Shown here piece by piece: positions 1 through 5,900 of a stretch of DNA of 7,296 nucleotides; positions within the stretch are counted from its first letter, which is position 1, and every line of letters begins with the position of its first letter. The DNA is taken from NCBI GenBank assembly GCA_023265235.1, contig JAHFUF010000099.1, forward strand, positions 1 through 7,296. Reading direction: 5' to 3'. Source of the DNA: Blastocatellia bacterium (GTDB taxonomy: Bacteria > Acidobacteriota > Blastocatellia > Chloracidobacteriales > JADJPF01). Made by a program: the position numbers and the translations under genes. The notes beneath the pieces are model-generated. The model saw only the letters and a list, made by a program, of their open reading frames with translations, searched no databases and was not told the DNA's origin.

Positions 1-837
1 GCCTTACAAACTCTTCCAAGTCTTATAATCTCTGATTTACTTATGCCTAAAATGGATGGATGTCAACTCTTTGAAAAGCTTAGAGAGTTTCCTCAAACTT
101 TTGCTATTCCTTTTGTCTGCCTTACCTCTCGTGGGCAAGAAGATGAAAAATTAGCAGCATTTGAAAAAGGAGTAGAAGACTATTGGGTAAAGCCTTTTGT
201 TATCTCTGAGCTTTCAATGAAAACAAAAAAAATTCTTTTGAGAGAAATAGAAAAATATCAATACCTATGCACCTCAGCAACTACTACACTAAATCAGAAT
301 GTAGATTTAGCAGGCAATCTAGCAACAACCCCCTTACCTCAATTACTAAGAATGATTGAATATATGGCCAAAACAGGCGTTTTAGTATTACAACAGGAAA
401 GCAACCAACAAGGACAATTATTATTTCAAGAGGGGAAAATTTATGGTGCAGCTTATGGAAACTATCAAGGGGAAAAAGCAGCAATAGCTTTATTACCTTG
501 GAGAAACGGTACTTTTAGCTTTTTTTCTCAACCATTAGTGACTATTCAAACTATATTCACTTCTCTAGAAGAGCTTTTTAATAAATTAACTCACTATTAC
601 CAAGTTCAACAACAACTTGAACAATTACCTTCAAAAGAAAATTACTTAATATTTTCAACAGGATTTGAAAAAGCCTTGGCATCTAATGCTTTTCCACACA
701 CAATTGACCTATTAATCCCTTTATTTGATGGCAACAATACATTAGGAGAATGCTTAGAAAAACTATCAGAAAATATAGAAGCACTACAACTACTAATAAA
801 TCTTTACCTACATCAATTTTTGGTCATTCGTAAATAA
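1..837 (+). CDS. Response regulator, receiver domain plus DUF4388 (PATAN)-type output domain (5'-truncated by window edge)
   Basis: The reading frame is open from base 1, so the gene starts before the window; the Met at 43 is internal. The first visible residues, L-I-I-S-D-L-L-M-P-K-M-D-G, are the beta3/phosphoacceptor loop of a receiver domain, with the phosphorylatable Asp encoded at 34-36. The conserved Thr/Ser (V-C-L-T-S) and Lys (W-V-K-P-F) follow, and the receiver ends near visible residue 84. Residues about 102-176 (D-L-A-G-N-L through G-T-F-S-F-F) look like DUF4388/PATAN, a non-DNA-binding domain often fused to receivers in regulators of gliding, pili or exopolysaccharide. A further helical segment (about 222-278) completes the protein. 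No DNA-binding or enzymatic output is visible, so action through protein contacts is likely. It converges on the pilus-like operon with a 24-nt gap, which fits a motility or secretion role but does not prove one. The N-terminal acidic pocket lies outside the window. Confidence 0.88.
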   Translation, partial: ALQTLPSLIISDLLMPKMDGCQLFEKLREFPQTFAIPFVCLTSRGQEDEKLAAFEKGVEDYWVKPFVISELSMKTKKILLREIEKYQYLCTSATTTLNQNVDLAGNLATTPLPQLLRMIEYMAKTGVLVLQQESNQQGQLLFQEGKIYGAAYGNYQGEKAAIALLPWRNGTFSFFSQPLVTIQTIFTSLEELFNKLTHYYQVQQQLEQLPSKENYLIFSTGFEKALASNAFPHTIDLLIPLFDGNNTLGECLEKLSENIEALQLLINLYLHQFLVIRK

Positions 838-861
838 GCTTAGTTATTTAATATTTAAGTT

Positions 862-1743
862 TTATTTTGTCTCCCCTGGATTAGCAATTGGAGTACCAAT
901 CACACCAGCAGTAGGAGGCATAAAAATAAAAACCCACTTATCATAAGTAACATCTTTACCAAATAAACGTTTATAAGCTTTTCCTTTGTTGTAACTAACA
1001 ACGCCTAATATTGGGCGGCGAGACTCATCTATATTACTAAACAGATTATTTTCTGGAGAATAAGAACTTGAACCACCAGAGTTATTTTCTTTATTGTCTC
1101 CATCATTTGCTTGATCAGCCTCATCAGCCTCATCATCCTCATCATCCTCATCGTCCTCATCATCTTTATCTTCTTCACCATTGCCACTATTGCCACTATT
1201 GACATTATTCCCGCTATTTTGACTATTTCCATTATTTCCACTGTTTTGGTCACTTGGGTTAATATTAGTTACAACAACACTACCACTGCTCACACCTGCT
1301 AATTGAAGATAGTCTGGTGGTATTGGTTGACCATGATAAGATGACCAAGCCTGCAAATATTGAAATACCAAAGGGTCTCCAGCGCGAATAGGCTTCCATT
1401 CTTCACTACTGTTTAATATATCTTGTAATGCAAACTTACGTGCATAAACTAACCTCTTACCATTTAATGTCACTTGCTTGCCTAAGTCAGACAACTTAGT
1501 AGGAAACGGAGCACCTAAGCGCAATGGCTGTAACAACCCAAAGTTGTTATATCTAGCAATAGCCTTTGCCATCTCTTCACCACGAAAAATAAACTCTTCT
1601 TCTTTATTGCGCATAATCTCTGCATGATAGGTATCTAGAGAACTAGCAAGTATCATTGCAGTAATACCCAATATAAGAATTAAGCCTAATAGTGAATAGC
1701 CTCTGGCGTTTTTTCGAGCAATTATTAATAAAAGTTTAATCAT
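862..1743 (-). CDS. Type II secretion/type IV pilin-like pseudopilin with acidic low-complexity insert
   Basis: This is a 293-residue protein with a prepilin-like N-terminus: a short basic leader, then R14-G15 followed by Y-S-L-L-G-L and a hydrophobic stretch to about residue 35. Prepilin peptidase would cleave after G15. The usual Glu at mature position +5 is Gly (G20), as in tip-type minor pseudopilins that lack E5. The segment E-E-E-F-I-F-R-G-E-E (48-57) and the C-terminal R-R-P-I-L-G-V-V-S...Y-D-K-W-V-F-I-F (242-274) match my recollection of acidobacterial GspG-like secretion proteins. Residues about 160-228 are an Asn/Gly/Ser stretch followed by an Asp/Glu run, encoded by 9-bp tandem repeats. 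The start lies 5 nt after the upstream stop with no clear Shine-Dalgarno, so translational coupling is likely. It is the last gene of the operon. The function as a pseudopilin is inferred from the N-terminus and context. Confidence 0.75.
   Translation of the reverse strand: MIKLLLIIARKNARGYSLLGLILILGITAMILASSLDTYHAEIMRNKEEEFIFRGEEMAKAIARYNNFGLLQPLRLGAPFPTKLSDLGKQVTLNGKRLVYARKFALQDILNSSEEWKPIRAGDPLVFQYLQAWSSYHGQPIPPDYLQLAGVSSGSVVVTNINPSDQNSGNNGNSQNSGNNVNSGNSGNGEEDKDDEDDEDDEDDEADEADQANDGDNKENNSGGSSSYSPENNLFSNIDESRRPILGVVSYNKGKAYKRLFGKDVTYDKWVFIFMPPTAGVIGTPIANPGETK
1114..1167. repeat. 9-bp tandem repeat (six units) encoding an Asp/Glu run
   Basis: Six near-identical 9-bp units of the form ATCAKCCTC on the + strand (1114-1122, 1123-1131, 1132-1140, 1141-1149, 1150-1158 and the diverged 1159-1167) lie inside the pseudopilin-like gene. 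On the coding strand they specify the acidic stretch rich in Asp and Glu. Because the unit is a multiple of three, slippage would change length without shifting frame. Confidence 0.85.
1181..1243. repeat. 9-bp degenerate tandem repeat (seven units) encoding an Asn/Gly/Ser-rich stretch
   Basis: Seven 9-bp units begin with two exact copies of TTGCCACTA (1181-1189, 1190-1198) and decay into variants through 1243. They encode the N-S-G-N type repeats just before the acidic run of the pseudopilin-like protein, on the minus strand. They are adjacent to the other 9-bp array but of different sequence. Confidence 0.75.
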
Positions 1744-1748
1744 AATTT

Positions 1749-2771
1749 TTAATTTTTCTTTTCACGAGCCATTGCAGCACGTTTTTCCCATAATTCTTTA
1801 CTAGTCATTGGTTTATTTGAGCGCTCAAAAAGATTGTTTCCTATATTACCACTTTTTTTAGTAGTCTCACTAGCAACAATTGGTTTATCTTGAACCATTT
1901 CTTTTACTTCTTTTACTTCTTTTACTTTTTTTACCTGCTGAGAAACAATTCGCTCTCCTTTTTTCATTCGGTAAGATAAACCTGTTTCTCTGTCTTCAAA
2001 AGCTAGAAACTCTCCTGATAGGTTTGATATTTTCCAACGATTCTTTATTAAATCCCCTACACTAACAGTTAAATCCTCTGCCCCTACCCTTAATAGTAGT
2101 TTGGTGTTTTGACCGTCTGCATCAGAAAACATCCCAACAAAAGTAAAACTTGGCATTGGTGGCCTTGCTATAGTTAAAGGCAATGTATTAGAAATAATTT
2201 CTTTACCTAGTTTTTGTGCTTTGACTTCTATAGATAAAGTTCCTTCTACAAATAAGAGTTCTTTGGGCAAAATACTTTCTAATTCAGATGAGTCTTTGAA
2301 ATTTGTTTCTAACAACCTATTATTAGCATAAACTTTTAGGCTTTCGTTTAAGTTTGTACCTTTTACCAAAAGTTTTATAGATCTATTTTGTAAGTAAATT
2401 TTATTTGGTATCAACTCATTTATTTGCATTACTGCTAAAGCAGGAGTTACTTTCGCCGTAGGTATTATTTCCTGAGATGAACCTTTATCAAAGCTATGGA
2501 TATTTTGAAAAAGATTGCGTCCTATTGGCAAGGCTTCTGGCATTTGTGTTTCTTCTTGTTCTTGAGAAAATGTTTCTATGGTCTCTATTGCTCTTTGAAT
2601 GGGTTCTATTTTTTGCGACTGCTCAGCATAAGTAATACTTTGATCTAGAGTTAACTTAACTTCACTACTTTTTTTCTCCACAAAAAATGTGTGATAAATA
2701 AGTAGTAAACTTAAGCTAACAACTAACATTTGCAAAATCCTAAAGTATACTTTATTACTAGTTGGTAACAT
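1749..2771 (-). CDS. PilP/GspC-like inner-membrane protein with IPT/TIG-like domain
   Basis: A 340-residue protein if started at the ATG at 2771. I prefer this start because AGGG sits 6 nt upstream and the overlap with pilO is then only 14 nt. A start at 2801 adds ten residues but has no ribosome binding site. It has a short cytoplasmic N-terminus and one membrane helix (about 12-30), a Gln/Glu-rich linker (about 38-80), then a beta-rich segment (about 117-202) resembling an IPT/TIG immunoglobulin-like fold. A module at about 208-278 (F-V-G-M-F...V-S-V-G-D...L-S-Y-R-M-K-K-G-E) resembles the PilP/GspC homology domain, which in other systems links the inner-membrane alignment complex to the secretin. 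A Lys-Val-Lys-Glu repeat (about 281-293) and a charged tail follow. The place after pilN and pilO fits this. The IPT-like call is from residue pattern only. Confidence 0.68.
   Translation of the reverse strand: MLPTSNKVYFRILQMLVVSLSLLLIYHTFFVEKKSSEVKLTLDQSITYAEQSQKIEPIQRAIETIETFSQEQEETQMPEALPIGRNLFQNIHSFDKGSSQEIIPTAKVTPALAVMQINELIPNKIYLQNRSIKLLVKGTNLNESLKVYANNRLLETNFKDSSELESILPKELLFVEGTLSIEVKAQKLGKEIISNTLPLTIARPPMPSFTFVGMFSDADGQNTKLLLRVGAEDLTVSVGDLIKNRWKISNLSGEFLAFEDRETGLSYRMKKGERIVSQQVKKVKEVKEVKEMVQDKPIVASETTKKSGNIGNNLFERSNKPMTSKELWEKRAAMAREKKN
1901..1936. repeat. 9-bp tandem repeat (four units) in the PilP/GspC-like gene
   Basis: Three exact copies of CTTTTACTT (1901-1909, 1910-1918, 1919-1927) and one variant (1928-1936). 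On the coding strand they encode the repeated K-V-K-E / V-K-E motif after the PilP-like domain. Confidence 0.85.
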
Positions 2772-3519
2772 TTTTTTCCCTACGAAAATAGGCTTTAACA
2801 TCTATTTGTACAGTTATTTCACCCGGGTTTTGTTGTATTGTCTTTTGTACATTAGTAACTCTTTGGCTACCACCAAGAGCCGCTCTAGTTTCACCATCTG
2901 GGGTTTGCAAATTTAATCCATCAATAACAAAAAACATTTTATCTGTCTCTAATGAATATAAAAACTTACGAAAAGCAACATAGTTTCCAGAAACAGAAAA
3001 ATTCATGCCTAAAGCAGGATAAAGAGAATTTCCATCCGTTTTATTTTTTTGCCCCTTAGTATTTTCTTTTGTTCTAACATTTCCTTTTATTTTAGCATTT
3101 CCTTTTTCCTTTTCAGCAGCATCATCAACTTTCTCAAAGCTAATACCTCCAGTTAAATTCAACCCATTACTTTTTACTAGCTTATTGATTTGATTAATCA
3201 CATATAGTCGTCCTTGTTGGGGATCTTTTAGAAATCGTGTTTGGAAAGCTTCTAAATTTTTTACTATTACTTGAGTATCACTAGAGGGGTCTTTTGCTTT
3301 TTCCGCTTCAATAGCTTTTTTTACTTGGCGAGTCTGATCTCTTAGAGCAAGCGTAAGTTTTTGTAAGTCTCCTACGTTGTTACTTGCCTCCTTTAATTTG
3401 TCAATAGCTAAATAACCTACTACCATAGCAGCAGTTAAAACTATCAAAATAGCTAAAAGCTCTACTAATCTAAAATAACCCCCACTAAAACTACTAATAA
3501 TAGGTATTTTTTTACTCAT
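2758..3519 (-). CDS. pilO: PilO/GspM-like type IV pilus/type II secretion assembly protein
   Basis: A 253-residue bitopic protein. Two adjacent ATGs (3522 and 3519) follow an AGGAG at 3526-3530. The second has the better 6-7 nt spacing and gives an 8-nt ATGAGTAA overlap with the upstream pilN stop, so I place the start at 3519. A membrane helix lies at about 17-39, followed by a charged, probably coiled-coil segment (about 40-75). After it comes a ferredoxin-like periplasmic domain of the PilO type (about 105-245), including the motif N-F-S-V-S-G-N-Y-V-A-F-R-K-F-L-Y-S-L-E (173-191). A Lys/Asn/Thr-rich low-complexity loop (about 134-163) interrupts that domain. PilO pairs with PilN through coiled coils and periplasmic domains in the alignment complex of pilus or secretion machines. 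A GspM-type name is equally possible, because the machine is not identified by the window. Confidence 0.8.
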   Translation of the reverse strand: MSKKIPIISSFSGGYFRLVELLAILIVLTAAMVVGYLAIDKLKEASNNVGDLQKLTLALRDQTRQVKKAIEAEKAKDPSSDTQVIVKNLEAFQTRFLKDPQQGRLYVINQINKLVKSNGLNLTGGISFEKVDDAAEKEKGNAKIKGNVRTKENTKGQKNKTDGNSLYPALGMNFSVSGNYVAFRKFLYSLETDKMFFVIDGLNLQTPDGETRAALGGSQRVTNVQKTIQQNPGEITVQIDVKAYFRREKNVTN

Positions 3520-4138
3520 CATCTTCTCCTTGATTAACAACCTGTTTAACAGCAACAGTTGTTTTCTTCTTCGCTCCCTTACTAATAGCCGGACGGGGTT
3601 TGTAGCTTACACTTAAAGAAAAGCCTATATCTCCAGTTTGCACAGGAGGTTCTTGATTAGTTGGGTCAACTAAAAAAACACCCTCTTTATCCATCTCAGC
3701 AATCATCTTAGTAAGATCTTCTACGCTTTTTGCATAAACTTTAACACTAAGAGGAATATTTGATGTGTTTGATTCTTTAGATGGATTAATAGAAATAATA
3801 CGCACTCCTTTGGGTAGGGCTTGCTCAAATTCTTCCATAAGCCTTGTCCAAGAAAAGCGGCGTTGTTTAATCAATTCCGCAGCATCTTCGATTTCTTGAA
3901 CCTGTTTAAGTGTTAGAGTTTGTGGTGGTGGTGGTTTTTGCTTTTGCAACACTTTTAATTCTAACTCTTGCTTTTTAATACTTTCTTGTAATTTCTTACT
4001 AACATCTTTTGTTTGCTCAATTTTATCCATTGTCCATTGACTTGCCCAAAACAAAAGTCCCATTACAACTAAAAAGCTCAACCAAAAAAACTTACGATTA
4101 TAAAATGGCTTACGAGCGAGATTGATTTTTAATCTCAT
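3512..4138 (-). CDS. pilN: PilN/GspL-like type IV pilus/type II secretion assembly protein
   Basis: A 208-residue protein. The N-terminus M-R-L-K-I-N-L-A-R-K-P-F carries the I-N-L...P-F type motif by which PilN tails dock into cytoplasmic PilM. One membrane helix (about 17-34) follows, then a Lys/Gln/Glu-rich coiled coil (37-68) and a four-proline linker (69-72). The periplasmic domain has the typical W-T-R-L-M-E-E-F-E-Q-A-L-P-K-G-V-R-I-I-S-I run (97-117). The C-terminus is basic, then ends acidic (E-D-D-E). Only a weak GAGAG-like ribosome binding site is seen before the ATG. It is the first gene of the operon, overlapping pilO by 8 nt. The expected pilM is not upstream; instead there is a 349-nt non-coding gap before a divergent gene. 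PilM must therefore be encoded elsewhere or be absent. Confidence 0.82.
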   Translation of the reverse strand: MRLKINLARKPFYNRKFFWLSFLVVMGLLFWASQWTMDKIEQTKDVSKKLQESIKKQELELKVLQKQKPPPPQTLTLKQVQEIEDAAELIKQRRFSWTRLMEEFEQALPKGVRIISINPSKESNTSNIPLSVKVYAKSVEDLTKMIAEMDKEGVFLVDPTNQEPPVQTGDIGFSLSVSYKPRPAISKGAKKKTTVAVKQVVNQGEDDE

Positions 4139-4186
4139 TAGCTTTCTCTCTTAAAAATTAATACTAGTAATTTAATTAGCGATTAA

Positions 4187-4206
4187 TAACTCTTGATAAC
4201 TCTTGA
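4187..4206. repeat. Perfect 10-bp direct tandem repeat, TAACTCTTGA x2
   Basis: TAACTCTTGA occurs at 4187-4196 and again immediately at 4197-4206, about 50-70 nt upstream of the pilN start codon. The 10-bp period places both copies on the same helix face, as for a direct-repeat operator. A near copy (TAACTCTTGG) occurs from 4370, upstream of the divergent gene. A regulatory role is inferred. Confidence 0.55.
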
Positions 4207-4253
4207 GCATACCAAAATCTATTACTTGGATGCTAGTAGATATTGAGACAACT

Positions 4254-4278
4254 CTTTTAACCGCTTTTAACCGCTTTT
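4254..4278. repeat. 10-bp direct tandem repeat, CTTTTAACCG x2.5
   Basis: CTTTTAACCG occurs at 4254-4263 and 4264-4273, followed by a partial third copy (CTTTT, 4274-4278). It lies about mid-way between the two divergent genes. It is a different sequence from the repeat at 4187-4206 but has the same period. Confidence 0.55.
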
Positions 4279-4467
4279 GGTAATTAAAGTTTGTTTCTTG
4301 TTAGTCCTTGCACGTCTAAACTTGGGTAGAGTTCCAGAAACTTTGCCAATAATTGCAATAAAATACTTTTAACTCTTGGAGATTATGACCCAACTCCTAT
4401 TGGCATCAGCAAAAAACAATAATATAGTTTGGTGCTTAAAATTTACTGGCTTAAAAACTACAAAAAA

Positions 4468-4490
4468 AGGAGAAAATATACAACCCTATG
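4468..4490 (+). promoter_or_regulatory. Ribosome binding site with unusually long spacing
   Basis: A clear AGGAG at 4468-4472 lies 15 nt before the ATG at 4488, much longer than the usual 5-9 nt. No better in-frame ATG/GTG/TTG lies between them, and the protein N-terminus fits the family at the ATG. The start is therefore kept, with the spacing noted as odd. Confidence 0.5.
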
Positions 4491-5594
4491 GGCGAAAAGA
4501 AGTATTTATCTGGTAAAAAAATCGATCCTACCCCTATTACTATTAATACTAGTATAGTTGATCTAATAGAAAATAGCTTTATTTCCTATAATGCTGGTCG
4601 ACTACGTGAAGCCTGTCAACTTTTTGTTGATAAAATGTTAGGAGAAGACGTAACCATTGGCCTAAGCATTACAGGAGCTTTAACCCCTGCTGGTTTAGGT
4701 ATTTCCGCTTTAATTCCACTAATAGAAAACGGTTTTGTTGATTGGATTATTAGCACTGGTGCTAATCTCTACCATGATACTCATTTTGGCATTGGATTAA
4801 ACTTACATCGCGGTACGCCTAACATCAGTGACATTATTTTACGTAAAGAAAACGTGGTAAGAATTTATGATATTTTCTTTGATTACAATGTTTTACTTTC
4901 TACTGATGCCTTTTTTAGAGAAATTATTTCTGCACCAGAATTCCAACGTGATATGAGTACGGCTGAATTTCACCATCTAGCAGGTAAATATGTTTATGAA
5001 AGAGAAAAAGTCTTAGGTATTAAAGGAAAGTCATTAATTGCTGCTGCTTACGATCTTGGTGTACCAATTTATACATCTTCTCCTGGTGATAGCTCAATTG
5101 GGATGAATGTCGCAGCTAAACGCTTAGATGGAAATAAACTAAATTTTGATACTTGCCTTGATGTTAATGAAACTGCCTCAATTGTATTAAATGCTAAACG
5201 CAGTGGTGGTAAAAGTGCTGTGTTTATCCTAGGCGGTGGTAGTCCAAAAAATTTCCTTTTACAAACTGAACCTCAAATCCAAGAAGTTTTAGGCATTTCA
5301 GAAAAAGGACATGATTATTTCTTACAAATCACTGATGCTCGTGCCGATACTGGCGGGCTTTCTGGAGCAACTCCAGCCGAAGCAGTTAGTTGGGGTAAAG
5401 TCGACCCTGATCGTCTACCTGATGCTGTAGTCTGTTATGTAGATTCAACCATAGCTCTACCACTAATTACAGCCTATGCCCTAGCCCGTCATCAGCCCCG
5501 ACCATTAAAACGACTTTATGATCGCCGCACAGAAATGCTAAACCTACTAAAATCGGAGTATCAATTTGCTAAATATTCTCCTAAAGAAGAATAA
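4488..5594 (+). CDS. Deoxyhypusine synthase family protein (SpeY-type, probable polyamine aminobutyltransferase)
   Basis: A 368-residue full-length member of the NAD-dependent deoxyhypusine synthase family. Visible motifs are S-T-G-A-N-L-Y-H-D (89-97), S-S-P-G-D-S-S-I-G-M-N (197-207, NAD-site region), L-G-G-G-S-P-K-N-F (248-256) and E-A-V-S-W-G-K (298-304). K304 aligns with the catalytic Lys that forms the imine with the aminobutyl group in eukaryotic enzymes (human K329), and W302 and E298 match the flanking active-site residues. The His-His of the eukaryotic G-G-G-x-x-K-H-H motif is Asn-Phe here. Bacteria lack the eIF5A substrate, and the cyanobacterial homologue SpeY is needed for homospermidine synthesis. 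I therefore infer transfer of an aminobutyl group from spermidine to a small amine, in the cytoplasm. The gene stands alone, divergent from pilN, and is followed by a hairpin. Deoxyhypusine formation itself is unlikely but not excluded. Confidence 0.9.
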   Translation: MGEKKYLSGKKIDPTPITINTSIVDLIENSFISYNAGRLREACQLFVDKMLGEDVTIGLSITGALTPAGLGISALIPLIENGFVDWIISTGANLYHDTHFGIGLNLHRGTPNISDIILRKENVVRIYDIFFDYNVLLSTDAFFREIISAPEFQRDMSTAEFHHLAGKYVYEREKVLGIKGKSLIAAAYDLGVPIYTSSPGDSSIGMNVAAKRLDGNKLNFDTCLDVNETASIVLNAKRSGGKSAVFILGGGSPKNFLLQTEPQIQEVLGISEKGHDYFLQITDARADTGGLSGATPAEAVSWGKVDPDRLPDAVVCYVDSTIALPLITAYALARHQPRPLKRLYDRRTEMLNLLKSEYQFAKYSPKEE

Positions 5595-5620
5595 ATTCCT
5601 CTAAAACCTTACCAAACTTA

Positions 5621-5659
5621 AAATATCTAGTCTAAGCTAAAATAATAGACTAGATATTT
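5621..5659 (+). terminator. Perfect 14-bp stem-loop after the deoxyhypusine-synthase-like gene (terminator-like)
   Basis: Left arm 5621-5634 and right arm 5646-5659 are perfect inverse complements (14 bp) around an 11-nt loop, starting 26 nt after the stop codon. The stem is AT-rich and the following bases are only partly T-rich, so it is a weak fit to a classic intrinsic terminator. It could instead be an RNA-stabilising hairpin or a protein-binding site. Confidence 0.5.
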
Positions 5660-5670
5660 ATCTAATTTAC

Positions 5671-5684
5671 TATCTTATAAGATA
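5671..5684. repeat. Perfect 14-bp palindrome TATCTTATAAGATA
   Basis: The sequence is identical to its own reverse complement with no spacer. It is centred about 140 nt upstream of the predicted transcription start of the sigma-54 promoter, a typical distance for an enhancer-binding-protein site. The motif TATCTW also occurs at 5624, in reverse at 5651, and at 5659, so it may be one element of a cluster. The binding role is inferred. Confidence 0.45.
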
Positions 5685-5790
5685 AAAACTTCCAATGACT
5701 TTCTAAGCCTTAATATTACTTATCAAAATTAACTCTCTTTATTTCCAAGACTTAATTTTTTCTGCTAAACTTTTTTGCATTTTTACCCTT

Positions 5791-5808
5791 TTGGCACAGA
5801 GAATGCTA
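5791..5808 (+). promoter_or_regulatory. Probable sigma-54 (-24/-12) promoter
   Basis: TTGGCAC-N5-ATGCTA matches the sigma-54 consensus YTGGCAC-N5-TTGCW at all but one core position. The invariant GG (5793-5794) and GC (5805-5806) are separated by exactly 10 nt. Transcription would start near 5818, giving a leader of about 83 nt before the ATG at 5901. Expression would then need an ATP-dependent enhancer-binding activator. No comparable -35/-10 promoter is evident here. Confidence 0.6.
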
Positions 5809-5900
5809 TGTCTTAAACCGCAAGTCGATAAGACAAACAAAATAACAATAACTTCAATAAATAGAATATATTAGTAAAAATTTCTTTTAGGAGAATAGCA

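Larger units (their letters stand above)
4139..4487. other. Divergent intergenic region between pilN and the deoxyhypusine-synthase-like gene
   Basis: This 349-nt AT-rich gap must hold the promoters of both divergent units. It contains two 10-bp tandem repeats and four copies of the heptamer AACTCTT (from 4189, 4199, 4250 and 4371). A small 43-codon ORF (4385-4516) has GGAG 3 nt before its ATG and overlaps the next gene's start in another frame; I do not count it as a gene. I saw no convincing -35/-10 pair on either strand and no pilM remnant. Confidence 0.6.
5595..5900. other. Intergenic region with inverted repeats and a sigma-54 promoter
   Basis: This is a 306-nt gap without a supported gene. 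It contains the 14-bp stem-loop at 5621-5659, the overlapping dyad TAGATA-TT-TATCTA (5651-5664), the 14-bp palindrome at 5671-5684, a sigma-54 type promoter at 5791-5808 and a ribosome binding site at 5889-5893. It is strongly AT-rich. Confidence 0.65.

Noticed and set aside
284..484. 66-codon ORF on the minus strand
   Set aside because: It lies wholly inside the response-regulator gene in an antisense frame and has no ribosome binding site or family features.
838..861. Bidirectional terminator between the response regulator and the pseudopilin gene
   Set aside because: The 24-nt gap has only a 4-bp CTTA/TAAG dyad and no GC-rich stem.
1029..1302. Overlapping small ORFs on both strands (1029-1253 minus, 1111-1302 plus)
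   Set aside because: They are alternative-frame readings of the 9-bp repeats in the pseudopilin gene, giving Met/Ile-rich artefacts.
1880..2065. 61-codon plus-strand ORF with a leucine run
   Set aside because: It is antisense to the PilP-like gene; the Leu run is the 9-bp repeat read in another frame.
2772..2801. Upstream start (2801) for the PilP/GspC-like gene
   Set aside because: There is no Shine-Dalgarno there, the overlap with pilO grows to 44 nt, and the ATG at 2771 has AGGG at good spacing.
3520..3555. Upstream start (3555) for pilO
   Set aside because: AGGAG at 3526-3530 points at the ATG at 3519; the extra residues are the pilN C-terminus in another frame.
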